Part shown: piece by piece, positions 9,369 through 17,885 of the stretch
Numbering within the stretch: position 1 is the first letter of the stretch
Layout: every line of letters starts with the position of its first letter
Assembly (NCBI RefSeq): GCF_016625195.1
Contig: NZ_JACVUP010000008.1
Span: 186,001 to 250,000 of the forward strand
Direction: 5' to 3'
Length of the DNA stretch: 64,000 nt
Source: Erwinia sp. S63
GTDB taxonomy: Bacteria > Pseudomonadota > Gammaproteobacteria > Enterobacterales > Enterobacteriaceae
Notes under the pieces: model-generated
Seen by the model: only the letters and a program-made list of their open reading frames with translations
Database searches by the model: none
Told to the model about the DNA's origin: nothing
Position numbers and translations under genes: made by a program

Positions 9369-10231
9369 TTAATGGTTAATTACGCATCGAGCATTATAGA
9401 AAGGAAATACCCACTTCCTCTTACCAAGTCCAGGGGCTGCTGACTGGCGAAAAACAGTCTGATTAGAATACTCTTCCCCTCCACTATCATAACCACGAAT
9501 GACCTTTTCCGTACCGTCCTTTGGTCCTACGGGATTTTCTTTAGGTGAATGACGATAATAATCATTAGAGTACCAGTCTTGTATCCAATCCACGCCATTT
9601 CCTGCCATGTCATAAAGACCTAAAGGTGTTGGAGGGAACTTTCCTACAGGATAGTTGAACATAGCGTGAGTCATTTTATTTCTTTGCTCGGTCGAAGCAA
9701 TATTACGCCCTGCTTCGAACTTACCATCATCAGTAGCATATAACACATATTTACCACCATTACGTGCCGCATACTCCCACTGTGCTTCTGTAGGGAGATC
9801 TATATTTTATTAACCAATCCCCCCAGCCAATTGCAATAATCTTTTGCCTGCTGCCAATTTAACGCCGAAGGCATATTTGATGCTTGTAATTTCTTAACGT
9901 CATTTCTGTAAGAGTAAGGCAATTCCGGTCTATCAATGTCATGCTCCCTGGCATAGACATCAAAATCCTGCCAAGTCACTTTATATTTACTGATACTAAA
10001 ATCACTTAACGTAACATCATGCAAAAATTTATCATCATCGCCCAATGAGATAGGGCGCTTATCATTAATTAAAGGACCAAAGTCGCCCATTTTAAACGTA
10101 CCACCCTTTACCTTCACCATATTAGCCAGTGAGTGCCTGACTAAATCTTGCTGTGCCTGCGTAGCATTATTATCTTTCGCATCACAAGCAGTTAAGATCA
10201 ACGGCAAGAGAATGACTAAATATTTACTCAT
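9369..10231 (-). pseudogene. FGE/SUMF1-like lipoprotein gene with a frameshift
   Basis: The first segment (10231 down to 9800) begins MSKYLVILLPLILTACDAKD, with lipobox LTAC, and stops at residue 143. The sequence then resumes in another frame to 9369. The join lies in the A-run at 9805-9808 (TTTT on the plus strand). Adding one A would restore WLGG..NIDLPTEAQWEY and align it with the intact paralogue at 10270-11160. Downstream, GLYDMAGNGVDWIQDWYSND and the NPVGPKDGTEKVIRG block of the formylglycine-generating-enzyme-like fold are well preserved, so the lesion is recent, a sequencing slip, or tolerated. The second half also has an in-frame ATG at 9744-9746, but a protein starting there would lack half the fold. 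Confidence 0.8.
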
Positions 10232-10269
10232 TATTCATTCCGGTTATTACACAAAGTTATAATCAATGG

Positions 10270-11160
10270 CTAATTATTGGTCACACAGCGTGCATTGTAA
10301 AATGGTAAGTTCCAGCTTCTGTTGCTAAGAGTAGGATCATCTGATTTGCGGAATACGGTCTGATTAGTCAAAATACCGCCTCCACCCTCATACCCTCTCA
10401 TGACTTTCTCGGTTCCTTTTTCGGGGCCTGTGGGATTTTTTTTAGCTGAGTGGGAATAATAGTCTTTTGCGTACCAATCCTGCATCCAGTCTACTCCGTT
10501 CCCGGCCATGTCATATAAACCCAATGGCGTAGGTGGATATTTCCCTACGGGATAATTGAACATTAGCCAAGTCATTTCTTCACGCTGTTCGGTTGAAGGA
10601 ACATTCCTTCCCTCTTCATACCTCCCATTATCCGTAGCATAAATCACATATTTACCACCATCGCGCGCAGCATATTCCCATTGTGCTTCAGTGGGCAAGG
10701 CTATTTTTTCCCCAGAAACTTTACCTAACCAGTGGCAATAATCCTGCGCCTGTTGCCAGTTTAAAGCAGCAGGCATATCGGTTGCCTGCAATTTCTCCCT
10801 ATCATTTTCAAAGGGTGGCGGCACATCAGGCCTTGACAGGTTTTTCGCGCGTAAATAGACATCATAATCCTTCCAGGTTACTTTGTATTTACTGATGCTA
10901 AAATCATCGAGCGTAACTTCATGCAGCACTTTATCATCTTCGCCAAGTGAAATTGGCAATTTTTCATCAGTTAATGGGCCGAAATCCCCCATTTCAAACG
11001 TCCCACCTTTGACCTCAACCATATTAGCCAGCGAGCGCATAATTAAGTCATGTTGTGCCTGCAAAGATTCCTTATCTTTTGCACCATCACAGGCACTTAA
11101 CAAAAATGGCAATAACATCACTGGCAAACAATGTGACTTATATTTTAATTTAAAATTCAA
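10270..11160 (-). CDS. FGE/SUMF1-like lipoprotein (intact paralogue)
   Basis: A 296-residue predicted lipoprotein: a basic, hydrophobic leader with lipobox LLSAC (Cys 24), then an FGE-sulfatase/SUMF1-type domain (MVEVKGGTFEMGDFG near 47-61, LPTEAQWEYAARDGGKYV, GLYDMAGNGVDW, NPTGPEKGTEKVMRG, YNARCV). The start is a TTG at 11158-11160 behind GAGGGTGAG; the only nearby ATG would leave too short a leader. Many SUMF1-fold proteins are not enzymes, and the GNGVDW and RGYEGGG motifs differ from the usual GNVWEW and RGGSW. SUMF1-type lipoproteins occur beside T6SS lipase effectors, apparently as immunity proteins, and TagR of Pseudomonas has the same fold. An immunity or accessory role is an inference. 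No lipase gene is adjacent. Confidence 0.75.
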   Translation of the reverse strand: MNFKLKYKSHCLPVMLLPFLLSACDGAKDKESLQAQHDLIMRSLANMVEVKGGTFEMGDFGPLTDEKLPISLGEDDKVLHEVTLDDFSISKYKVTWKDYDVYLRAKNLSRPDVPPPFENDREKLQATDMPAALNWQQAQDYCHWLGKVSGEKIALPTEAQWEYAARDGGKYVIYATDNGRYEEGRNVPSTEQREEMTWLMFNYPVGKYPPTPLGLYDMAGNGVDWMQDWYAKDYYSHSAKKNPTGPEKGTEKVMRGYEGGGGILTNQTVFRKSDDPTLSNRSWNLPFYNARCVTNN

Positions 11161-11416
11161 AACTCACCCTCAGCGATTTTCAGCGTAAAGAAACATCCCA
11201 CAAACAAGGAATATCACGATAACGATTAGTGATTCACAGTCTATTTCATTTCCCAAACCAAGAAATTAAACACTAGAGTATATTGGAAAAACCGCCTCGT
11301 GATCACTTACAAAAGTCGACTACTGAATGACTTTATTGATATTCCAGGAGCAATTTCATCTGCATTTCACTCTTTTATTTTTACTACTAATAGGACATTT
11401 AATTATTCAGGGTAGA
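11161..11416. other. AT-rich gap after tssM, no gene seen
   Basis: 256 bp between the tssM stop and the intact FGE-like lipoprotein gene. It contains the GAGGGTGAG ribosome-binding site next to 11160. No hairpin with a T-run follows tssM, so read-through is possible. Confidence 0.4.
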
Positions 11417-14400
11417 TTACAAAAAGATCTGCTGGGGTAATCGGAATCCTTTCAGCGCCAGCAGCGCTAACGGGCCGGAACCGGCTTCAGTGCGAAGAAT
11501 GTAATTCAACGGCAAGCCATCCTGTGCGGCGAAGGTCAACTGATAGCGGCTGCTATCGAGTTGCTTCACCGTGGCGCGATCCAGCAAGCGAATCAGCCCC
11601 CAGCTTCCCTGATAATCGGCATACTGGCGACTCCCGGCGCTGACACTTGACCAGTTAAGCAATACGCCAGGTTTGAACACATTGCCCGGCCAGCTCACCG
11701 CGCTCCAGCTCTCCATCTGGTTAAAATACTTGATGTCCTGTCCATCTATGGTGATGTCGGTCTGCACCACATTGCGCGAAGGGCGTGCCATCAGCTCAAA
11801 TCGCATTCCCGCATCACCGCTGGCAAACAGAATGTCAGAAAGCGCACTGAGCTGGTTCACCGCTTTCAAGAAGTCTGGGTTGATTTGCATGCCCTGGCTG
11901 TTGATGGCATCCGGCACCCACTGGTTGCCTTCTTTATGCAATACACCGCTTAATCGTGATTTGATAAAGGCATCAATGCGCCCGGTGTCACTGCGCAGGT
12001 ATTTCGCCAACAGCGGCAAAGAGGCATCGCTTTGGGTGGCATTAAACGGATAGCGCCCGGCAAATGATTTCTCCCACTCGCTGACAATCGATTGCTGCCA
12101 CTGACTATTCAGGCTATCAGAAGTCGGTGACAACACCTGCTGCCAGGCCTGCTCCAGCGGACGCACAAAGACATTGTCACCAAAGCCATTCCACTCCTGA
12201 CCGAGGCTGGCTGACATCAGACTGCCGTAATCACGGGTGTCTGCCAAATCCCCCGATTTCCCCTGAAACACGCTTTGAGCAAGTGACTGCGCCATGGCCT
12301 GCGGATCGGCCGCGTTGGTGATCTGCTGCAGTTTCAGACGTACACGATTCACACGCGTCATAAAGGTTTGCAAGCTGAGGTTATTGTTGCCCTGCCCGCC
12401 CGCATCGCCCTTGCTTAGCGCAAACAGCGGTCCAAACGTGGCTGCCAACGGTTCTGGCAACGTGGTTGGCGCTTTGCCTGCGGCGTCATCGGCGCTAAAC
12501 AGTGTCTTATTGTCAGGAGCCAGCGCTTCACCCGCTCTTGCCTGGTACTGCACGGTACTCATCAACGCCACCAGTGGGGACTGGCGCGCATCGGTCATCA
12601 ATGTCATCTGGTCAATGGCATCAGCGAGGTTCTCCGCACTGTTCCAACGCAGGCTGTTGAGGAAATGCTGCCAGGCATCCGCGTAATCAATGAAGTAGCG
12701 CTGAGTGAGCCTCGCTTGAAGCGCCTGAGGCGACAAGTCATCCGCTGCTGCCGCGGTGTTATCACTCAGCACCCAATCGAAGGCTTCCCGACGCTGATCG
12801 ACCAGTTTGGCAATAGCAGCCTTCACTTGTTGATCCCAGGCCTGGCGCGTAAACACCCCTGGTACGACGTCATCGGTGGTGAACAGTGCGGCGGCATCAG
12901 TATCGCCAACCATCTGGTTCAGGGTCATGTCGCTGAAGGCAGGAACGAGCTGATGCATCATCTGCTGATACAGCTTGTCTTCCAGACTACGTGCTGCAGT
13001 GGTGCGTAATAAGGTGCGACGCGCTGCGCTAATTTGACTGGCATCGGGTGTGATACGCCACGCCGGATGCTGCGGCAGATTCTGCGCATAGAAGCCGTAT
13101 AAAGCCGGTGCGCTGGTGCGCCACAAGCCTGCATCAACGTCTGCACGTTCAGGCCAACTGCTCAATAAGGTCTTACTGAGAAACGCCGCATCACTCTTTT
13201 CTGGATGCGCCATCATCAGTAACGCTTTGAGATGGTTGTAATCACTGCGGCTAGCCACTTTTGGCATCGCGGCAAGTTGTTGCTCAAGATGGGATGCGGT
13301 GGCATTGCGCATCAATTCATTGTTACTGCGTGCATACCATGGCCAGAGCGCGGCCAGTTGCTGGCGACTGCTATCGAGGCCAAAGCGTTGATACCAGGGT
13401 GCGCCCTGCGCGGCTTGATATTGCAAACGGGCAATATGCTGCTGTAGTGCCAGTTGGCGAATAATGTGGGTATTAAGGGGTTGATTGCCCTCAACGGCAG
13501 CCTGCGCCAACTCCCTGCTATTTTGCAACTGTACGCGATTAGTCGTAAATGATGCCATGCTGCCTAGCGCCCAGGCGGCTGCAAGACCAAAAATGCCCCA
13601 CTGCACGCTTTTCTCCCACGGCAAGCCAAGACGATGCGCACATTTATGTCGGGAATCTTCCAGCAAACTTTTCCAACCAGTGTCTGCCATCCAGCTATGT
13701 GGTGCGACTGCGGCGCCAGTCGTGGCGGTGGGTAAACTAAACATCAATCCAGCCAGATGAAGTGACTGTGGTCCATTCATTAACGGCTGCAAACTTTGTT
13801 TAAAGCGCGTGCCCCCTCCGTTAGCCAGTTTTTGCGCCAACCGGAGAAGGAAGTCATGTTGTGGATTGAGCATCAGCTGCTGCATGCCCTGTCTGCTCAA
13901 TATCGGCGTCAACGACTGTAAGCCTTTCTCTAAATCGGCAGGAGTGCTGTGCTCTGCTAACAAACACCCAACAGATTGAGTCACTCGCTCATTTTGCTGC
14001 CAATCGCTGTGCTGCACTTCCCATAAATAAACCGGTATCCGCCAGCCGATGGAGTGATAACGCTGTTGAATTTTCCTGACGACCCCATCCACTTGCGTTG
14101 CCTGGTGGAATTGTTGTCCATCGCTTACCCAAATCATCGCGTCCAGCGGGCGACGGCGAAGTTTCTTCAATGCACTTAATTGTTGATTTTCATCTGTGGT
14201 GTTCAGGGAGCCACTCCAAATTAGCACAGCACCATTTCCCTCAAGCCACTGATTAAATGATAAACCTGGCACAACTTTGTCAACCGTAGCCGCATCACCT
14301 AAGAGATATAAGAATTGGACCTTCTTTCTCCAACTACGGCCATAACGATAGCGGAGATGGTCATGCATCTCCTGGGCCCAATCCGTCATGCTTGATGATG

Positions 14401-14656
14401 TAGAATCGAGAACAGGCAGTTCAGCAGGGTCATGTCTGAATTTCAAACCGCCACGACCAGCATTCATTGCTGCGTTAAACACAGCCAGAATGGCACAACT
14501 CGCTCCCATGGCCATCAACCACAAGTAAAACTGGCGTCTTGCTCCCCCCCAACCTAAGGCGTCAGCAAAAAAATAGCTGAATGCAGCAGCGGCTATGCCT
14601 ATGAACAATACGAAAAAAAACAATCCAATTGTTCGCCAAAAATTAAACGCTTTCAT
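11417..14656 (-). CDS. tssM: T6SS inner-membrane scaffold TssM (IcmF family)
   Basis: Central inner-membrane protein of the T6SS trans-envelope complex. At 1079 residues it is slightly short for TssM. Two N-terminal helices (about 8-32 and 43-64) precede a cytoplasmic domain. A third helix (about 352-370, GIFGLAAAWALGSMASF) leads to the large periplasmic IcmF-related domain. The C-terminus (LPLNYILRTEAGSGPLALL, then GFRLPQQIF) is typical of the TssJ-binding end. The Walker A position reads LLGDAATVDKVVPG (118-131), which lacks the Gly-Lys-Thr core, so NTP binding is probably lost. It starts 1 bp after the stop of the preceding 390-residue gene, indicating translational coupling. Confidence 0.93.
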   Translation of the reverse strand: MKAFNFWRTIGLFFFVLFIGIAAAAFSYFFADALGWGGARRQFYLWLMAMGASCAILAVFNAAMNAGRGGLKFRHDPAELPVLDSTSSSMTDWAQEMHDHLRYRYGRSWRKKVQFLYLLGDAATVDKVVPGLSFNQWLEGNGAVLIWSGSLNTTDENQQLSALKKLRRRPLDAMIWVSDGQQFHQATQVDGVVRKIQQRYHSIGWRIPVYLWEVQHSDWQQNERVTQSVGCLLAEHSTPADLEKGLQSLTPILSRQGMQQLMLNPQHDFLLRLAQKLANGGGTRFKQSLQPLMNGPQSLHLAGLMFSLPTATTGAAVAPHSWMADTGWKSLLEDSRHKCAHRLGLPWEKSVQWGIFGLAAAWALGSMASFTTNRVQLQNSRELAQAAVEGNQPLNTHIIRQLALQQHIARLQYQAAQGAPWYQRFGLDSSRQQLAALWPWYARSNNELMRNATASHLEQQLAAMPKVASRSDYNHLKALLMMAHPEKSDAAFLSKTLLSSWPERADVDAGLWRTSAPALYGFYAQNLPQHPAWRITPDASQISAARRTLLRTTAARSLEDKLYQQMMHQLVPAFSDMTLNQMVGDTDAAALFTTDDVVPGVFTRQAWDQQVKAAIAKLVDQRREAFDWVLSDNTAAAADDLSPQALQARLTQRYFIDYADAWQHFLNSLRWNSAENLADAIDQMTLMTDARQSPLVALMSTVQYQARAGEALAPDNKTLFSADDAAGKAPTTLPEPLAATFGPLFALSKGDAGGQGNNNLSLQTFMTRVNRVRLKLQQITNAADPQAMAQSLAQSVFQGKSGDLADTRDYGSLMSASLGQEWNGFGDNVFVRPLEQAWQQVLSPTSDSLNSQWQQSIVSEWEKSFAGRYPFNATQSDASLPLLAKYLRSDTGRIDAFIKSRLSGVLHKEGNQWVPDAINSQGMQINPDFLKAVNQLSALSDILFASGDAGMRFELMARPSRNVVQTDITIDGQDIKYFNQMESWSAVSWPGNVFKPGVLLNWSSVSAGSRQYADYQGSWGLIRLLDRATVKQLDSSRYQLTFAAQDGLPLNYILRTEAGSGPLALLALKGFRLPQQIFL

Positions 14657-14657
14657 T

Positions 14658-15830
14658 TCAAGCCTGCTCCATGACTTTTGAGAAGGGAACTAACACATTG
14701 AGAATCATTCGCCCATTGGTTTCGCAGGCTACCAATTGCGATTTATGCTGCTTGTCTATCGCAGCCAAAGCAAAAGCTAGGTTCAACCAAACACTATTCT
14801 GCTTAATAGGACCCCAAAATAAATTTAACTCCCTAATTGGCGGAATGAATTCATATCCATGAACCTTGTATTGCTGATTTACAATTATCGTCAACTCAGC
14901 AAGTTGTTCGTTGGAAAGATTAGAACACCAGATATTTTGCGAATCTGACATGCATGATTGGTAATGAAGCATATCAGAAACATCAGAAGACAGATTTAAT
15001 GGCTGGCTAATCTGGGGTCTCAATAAGCGAGCCTTATTATTCATCTTTTCCAGTTGCGGGTTATTTGAAAGCAGCAAGGCCGCGCCATACTCTGTTTCAA
15101 CCCTGCCTCCACCCGGAAGATCATTCAAATGAACATCAATGACAATATAGGTTTTATTTGTTAGTCCCTTGAGCCAACCTCCAATCTCTTCTTCATACTC
15201 TACAGGAATGAAATGGAAAGCCGATATTAGGTCTACCGAGAAGCCCATATCCTTCCAGCACGCAATAAAATTGGCCTGACTGGCTTGATCCGGTGCCCTA
15301 ACAAAGCAAACATCAAAGTCTGTAAGCGCCACGATTTGCTGCAGCCGACCGCGTAAAGAGAATAGCAACTCGCGCATGATTTTTTGATTAGAAACAGAAA
15401 TGGACGACTCTGAATTCAGTAAAGCTGCGTTGTCTTTCCGGACCATGAACTCTTCATCATCAATGAAGGCATTCTTATCTAAGGATGGGGGGATAATAAA
15501 TTTAGCATCAATGACCAATAAATTTTCATTACACCAGGCTATCCAATGCGTTTCAACCTTGCCAGCTTGATCTAAGTAGTGATGAATATAATCAATATCA
15601 GCGCCATACTTGTAACATCGTAGCGACCAGGCAATCATCAGTAATATGACTACCCCAATAAAAGATGCTGTCAATAATCGGTATAGTTTCGCTTCAGGAT
15701 GGAAGTTACTGATGAAATAAAATGCTATAAAAAATGACACACCTACGAGCGTTATGGCGCTAATCCATCGCTGCCGGACAATTTTCTTCGGGGCCGCTGG
15801 CGGTATGACCTTTTGTATGGACCAGGACAT
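14658..15830 (-). CDS. T6SS-linked membrane protein of unknown function, coupled to tssM
   Basis: A 390-residue protein starting MSWSIQKVIPPAAPKKIVRQ. It has two membrane helices (about 24-43 and 52-70) and a long soluble domain without recognised catalytic motifs. Its C-terminal part contains the ELNLFWGPIKQNSVWLNLAF segment. GGAGG precedes the ATG at 15828-15830. The stop is separated from tssM by a single base, and base composition is AT-rich up to and into the start of tssM. Coupling to tssM suggests a membrane-complex accessory rather than a toxin; this is inference from position and topology only. Confidence 0.6.
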   Translation of the reverse strand: MSWSIQKVIPPAAPKKIVRQRWISAITLVGVSFFIAFYFISNFHPEAKLYRLLTASFIGVVILLMIAWSLRCYKYGADIDYIHHYLDQAGKVETHWIAWCNENLLVIDAKFIIPPSLDKNAFIDDEEFMVRKDNAALLNSESSISVSNQKIMRELLFSLRGRLQQIVALTDFDVCFVRAPDQASQANFIACWKDMGFSVDLISAFHFIPVEYEEEIGGWLKGLTNKTYIVIDVHLNDLPGGGRVETEYGAALLLSNNPQLEKMNNKARLLRPQISQPLNLSSDVSDMLHYQSCMSDSQNIWCSNLSNEQLAELTIIVNQQYKVHGYEFIPPIRELNLFWGPIKQNSVWLNLAFALAAIDKQHKSQLVACETNGRMILNVLVPFSKVMEQA

Positions 15831-15870
15831 TCGCCCACCTCCATTTTACATGTGAAGTATATAGAAAATA

Positions 15871-16842
15871 TCAGCATGGATGTTGTGGAAATTGCTTCTG
15901 ACAATCTTCAACAATTCTCGTCCAATCTATATTCTGCAGGAAATCGGCCATCGGCTGATAATTTTTATCGATTGTTCTTTCCTTTCTGGCGATCATAACA
16001 GCTATATCTTCATGTAGATAAACAGAAGGATGTTGGGTCAATATTGCAATACTTAGGGGCAAATATACTTCAGGCCGAGACCACACTGACGTATGAGAAA
16101 GATCGTCCATTGCAGCCTCTAACCATAGCCTGGCGCTTTTTTCACTGACAAGTACTTCATTACGAAAGGTCTTGCGATAAGTGTTTAAGCAAACATTTAA
16201 TACGCCTGCACGCTTTATCTTCTCCCATGTCGTTCCAGAGATAGATAGCGAGAAATCCAACTGCTCTTCTCCGCGATAATAGCCTTCCTGGCACATAACT
16301 TTCCCGTCTCCATCGAGGAAAAACCAGTCGTTCACCGCTCCAAATAGTCTGGTACGCTGCCAATCATCTAAGTGCTTTGAGGTCATCGCAATGACGGTAG
16401 GGTCGTAAAAACGCAGCATATACGTTCCCAAATCTAAGACTGGCTGTATCGAGGTCTCCGATATATGTCGTTTTAGATAATCTATCGATGCGGATGATAT
16501 CAGCCAACCGCAAATGGTGCGCCCACGGCCCTGCGACAGCTTTTCAGGCTTCAATTCATTCATCGCAACCGACATACTCTCATTTAACAGCACATCATTG
16601 TCGGGTGTGATCGCCACTAACCAAAGCTCCATCACCCCATCCAGATCTGGATGGGGGAAAAGGATTTTGTGGCAGTTCAATTCATCGACAATAGGCCACA
16701 GGTCGCTGTCTTCATGCAAAGTACGTAACGTAGGATCGATAAGCAGCCAACATTTTTCATGTTGCCTAAGGCTTCTCGCTTTAAGCCGTGCTAGGTTTTC
16801 ACTCGTAATGAGTTCGTCACTACGGGTAATGTCATTTAGCAT
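15871..16842 (-). CDS. DUF4123 protein, candidate T6SS effector adaptor
   Basis: A 323-residue soluble protein. DUF4123 features are visible: KCWLLIDPTLRTL (about 31-43) and the hallmark LRFYDPTVI (about 147-155), with QPVLDLGTYM just before. DUF4123 proteins (Tap/Tec-type chaperones) load specific effectors onto VgrG. They usually sit directly between vgrG and the effector gene. Here the gene lies downstream of a lipoprotein gene and a small membrane-protein gene and about 6 kb from vgrG, with no toxin gene immediately next to it. A SD (AGGATATTTA) precedes the ATG at 16840-16842. Confidence 0.72.
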   Translation of the reverse strand: MLNDITRSDELITSENLARLKARSLRQHEKCWLLIDPTLRTLHEDSDLWPIVDELNCHKILFPHPDLDGVMELWLVAITPDNDVLLNESMSVAMNELKPEKLSQGRGRTICGWLISSASIDYLKRHISETSIQPVLDLGTYMLRFYDPTVIAMTSKHLDDWQRTRLFGAVNDWFFLDGDGKVMCQEGYYRGEEQLDFSLSISGTTWEKIKRAGVLNVCLNTYRKTFRNEVLVSEKSARLWLEAAMDDLSHTSVWSRPEVYLPLSIAILTQHPSVYLHEDIAVMIARKERTIDKNYQPMADFLQNIDWTRIVEDCQKQFPQHPC

Positions 16843-16869
16843 ATTAAATATCCTGATGCGTCTGCCACT

Positions 16870-17379
16870 TTAATAAAATGTAATACTAATCATTCCCAGA
16901 TAATAAAACGCAGACACAAACAGCAGCGAACTTATGACAAAAATGGCTGATAGTTTCATCAGGCGAAGAAAATATGAAGTAGCCGGTGGACGCTCCTGCA
17001 TGTTGCAGTCGAAGCTTTTAGCCATAAAAGGATAGGCGCTTAAAAACAAGCATAATGACAATACAAGAATCAATACCAGATCGCTATGAAAGTTTCCAAT
17101 AGTGAGTCCTCTCATGCCATTGTTAAGAAGATTAAAAATGGAAACCAGGATGCCACAGAAGCCAATAACTGACGGCCACATAAAATCGCTTACATAAAAC
17201 ATTTTCTTTATAAAGCGAAACTCTACTACATCTCCCAGACCAATAAAATTAAACCATTTCGATTTACCTCCCTGATTTTGATAAAAACGGCCAATCGCTG
17301 TTCTCATTTCATCTAAAGGGGGAAGCCGTATTTTATCAGAGCAGGAGTAATACGTTTTTTCTAAAGTTGATTGTGTCAT
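16870..17379 (-). CDS. Small membrane protein, candidate immunity factor
   Basis: A 169-residue protein with three predicted membrane helices (about 68-87, 96-117 and 141-163) and a soluble N-terminus of about 60 residues. No family recognised. AAGGAA lies at good distance before the ATG at 17377-17379. It is in the same orientation between a small lipoprotein gene and the DUF4123 gene, in AT-rich DNA. Position and topology fit an immunity protein to a membrane-active toxin, but nothing in the sequence proves this. Confidence 0.6.
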   Translation of the reverse strand: MTQSTLEKTYYSCSDKIRLPPLDEMRTAIGRFYQNQGGKSKWFNFIGLGDVVEFRFIKKMFYVSDFMWPSVIGFCGILVSIFNLLNNGMRGLTIGNFHSDLVLILVLSLCLFLSAYPFMAKSFDCNMQERPPATSYFLRLMKLSAIFVISSLLFVSAFYYLGMISITFY

Positions 17380-17396
17380 AGTGTTTTCCTTAACGG

Positions 17397-17744
17397 TTAC
17401 ATGGTGTATTTAATGATAAGGTCGCCGTCATTGTTCTTATCAATTTCGTAAATTTGTTTAGATATAAACATCATGCCAGGCAAAGTGAATGACATTTCAC
17501 ACTTACGATAAAATGGATTGTCATTATCTTTCCCCACAGTTTCAATTGACTCAATATGTATTAATATATCTTTCGTCTTCATACTATGTTGCATTAGCAT
17601 CGTGGTTTTAAAGGCTAACTTACTCTTCATCTCACCCAGCAATTGGTCTCTCACCTGTAGATCGTTACATTCAAGTGGTTTTGGTGGTGAACATCCAGTC
17701 AGAAGCAGTATTAATGTAGTGCACATAGTGAATTTCACTTTCAT
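17397..17744 (-). CDS. Small lipoprotein, candidate periplasmic immunity protein
   Basis: A 115-residue predicted lipoprotein: MKVKFTMCTTLILLLTGCSP with lipobox LLTGC (Cys 18), then about 97 soluble residues. No family recognised. An AAGGAT ribosome-binding site precedes the ATG at 17742-17744. Small lipoproteins in this position of T6SS clusters are often immunity factors for periplasm-acting effectors; here that remains an inference. It ends 17 bp before the next gene. Confidence 0.6.
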   Translation of the reverse strand: MKVKFTMCTTLILLLTGCSPPKPLECNDLQVRDQLLGEMKSKLAFKTTMLMQHSMKTKDILIHIESIETVGKDNDNPFYRKCEMSFTLPGMMFISKQIYEIDKNNDGDLIIKYTM

Positions 17745-17885
17745 ATTTCATCCTTTTTTATTAGGCACCTGGCTATTTATTGGATTATTCAGGATTTTCA
17801 CGCAATGTAGTGAAGGTTTTAAACACCTTCCTAAGTTAAGGTGGGAATGGCGCACTCACATATCTAAATAATTCGATTCATTTCA

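Noticed and set aside
9369..9746. Independent small gene from the second half of the frameshifted lipoprotein gene
   Set aside because: It has an in-frame ATG but lacks a signal peptide and half the fold, and it aligns as the continuation of the upstream segment.
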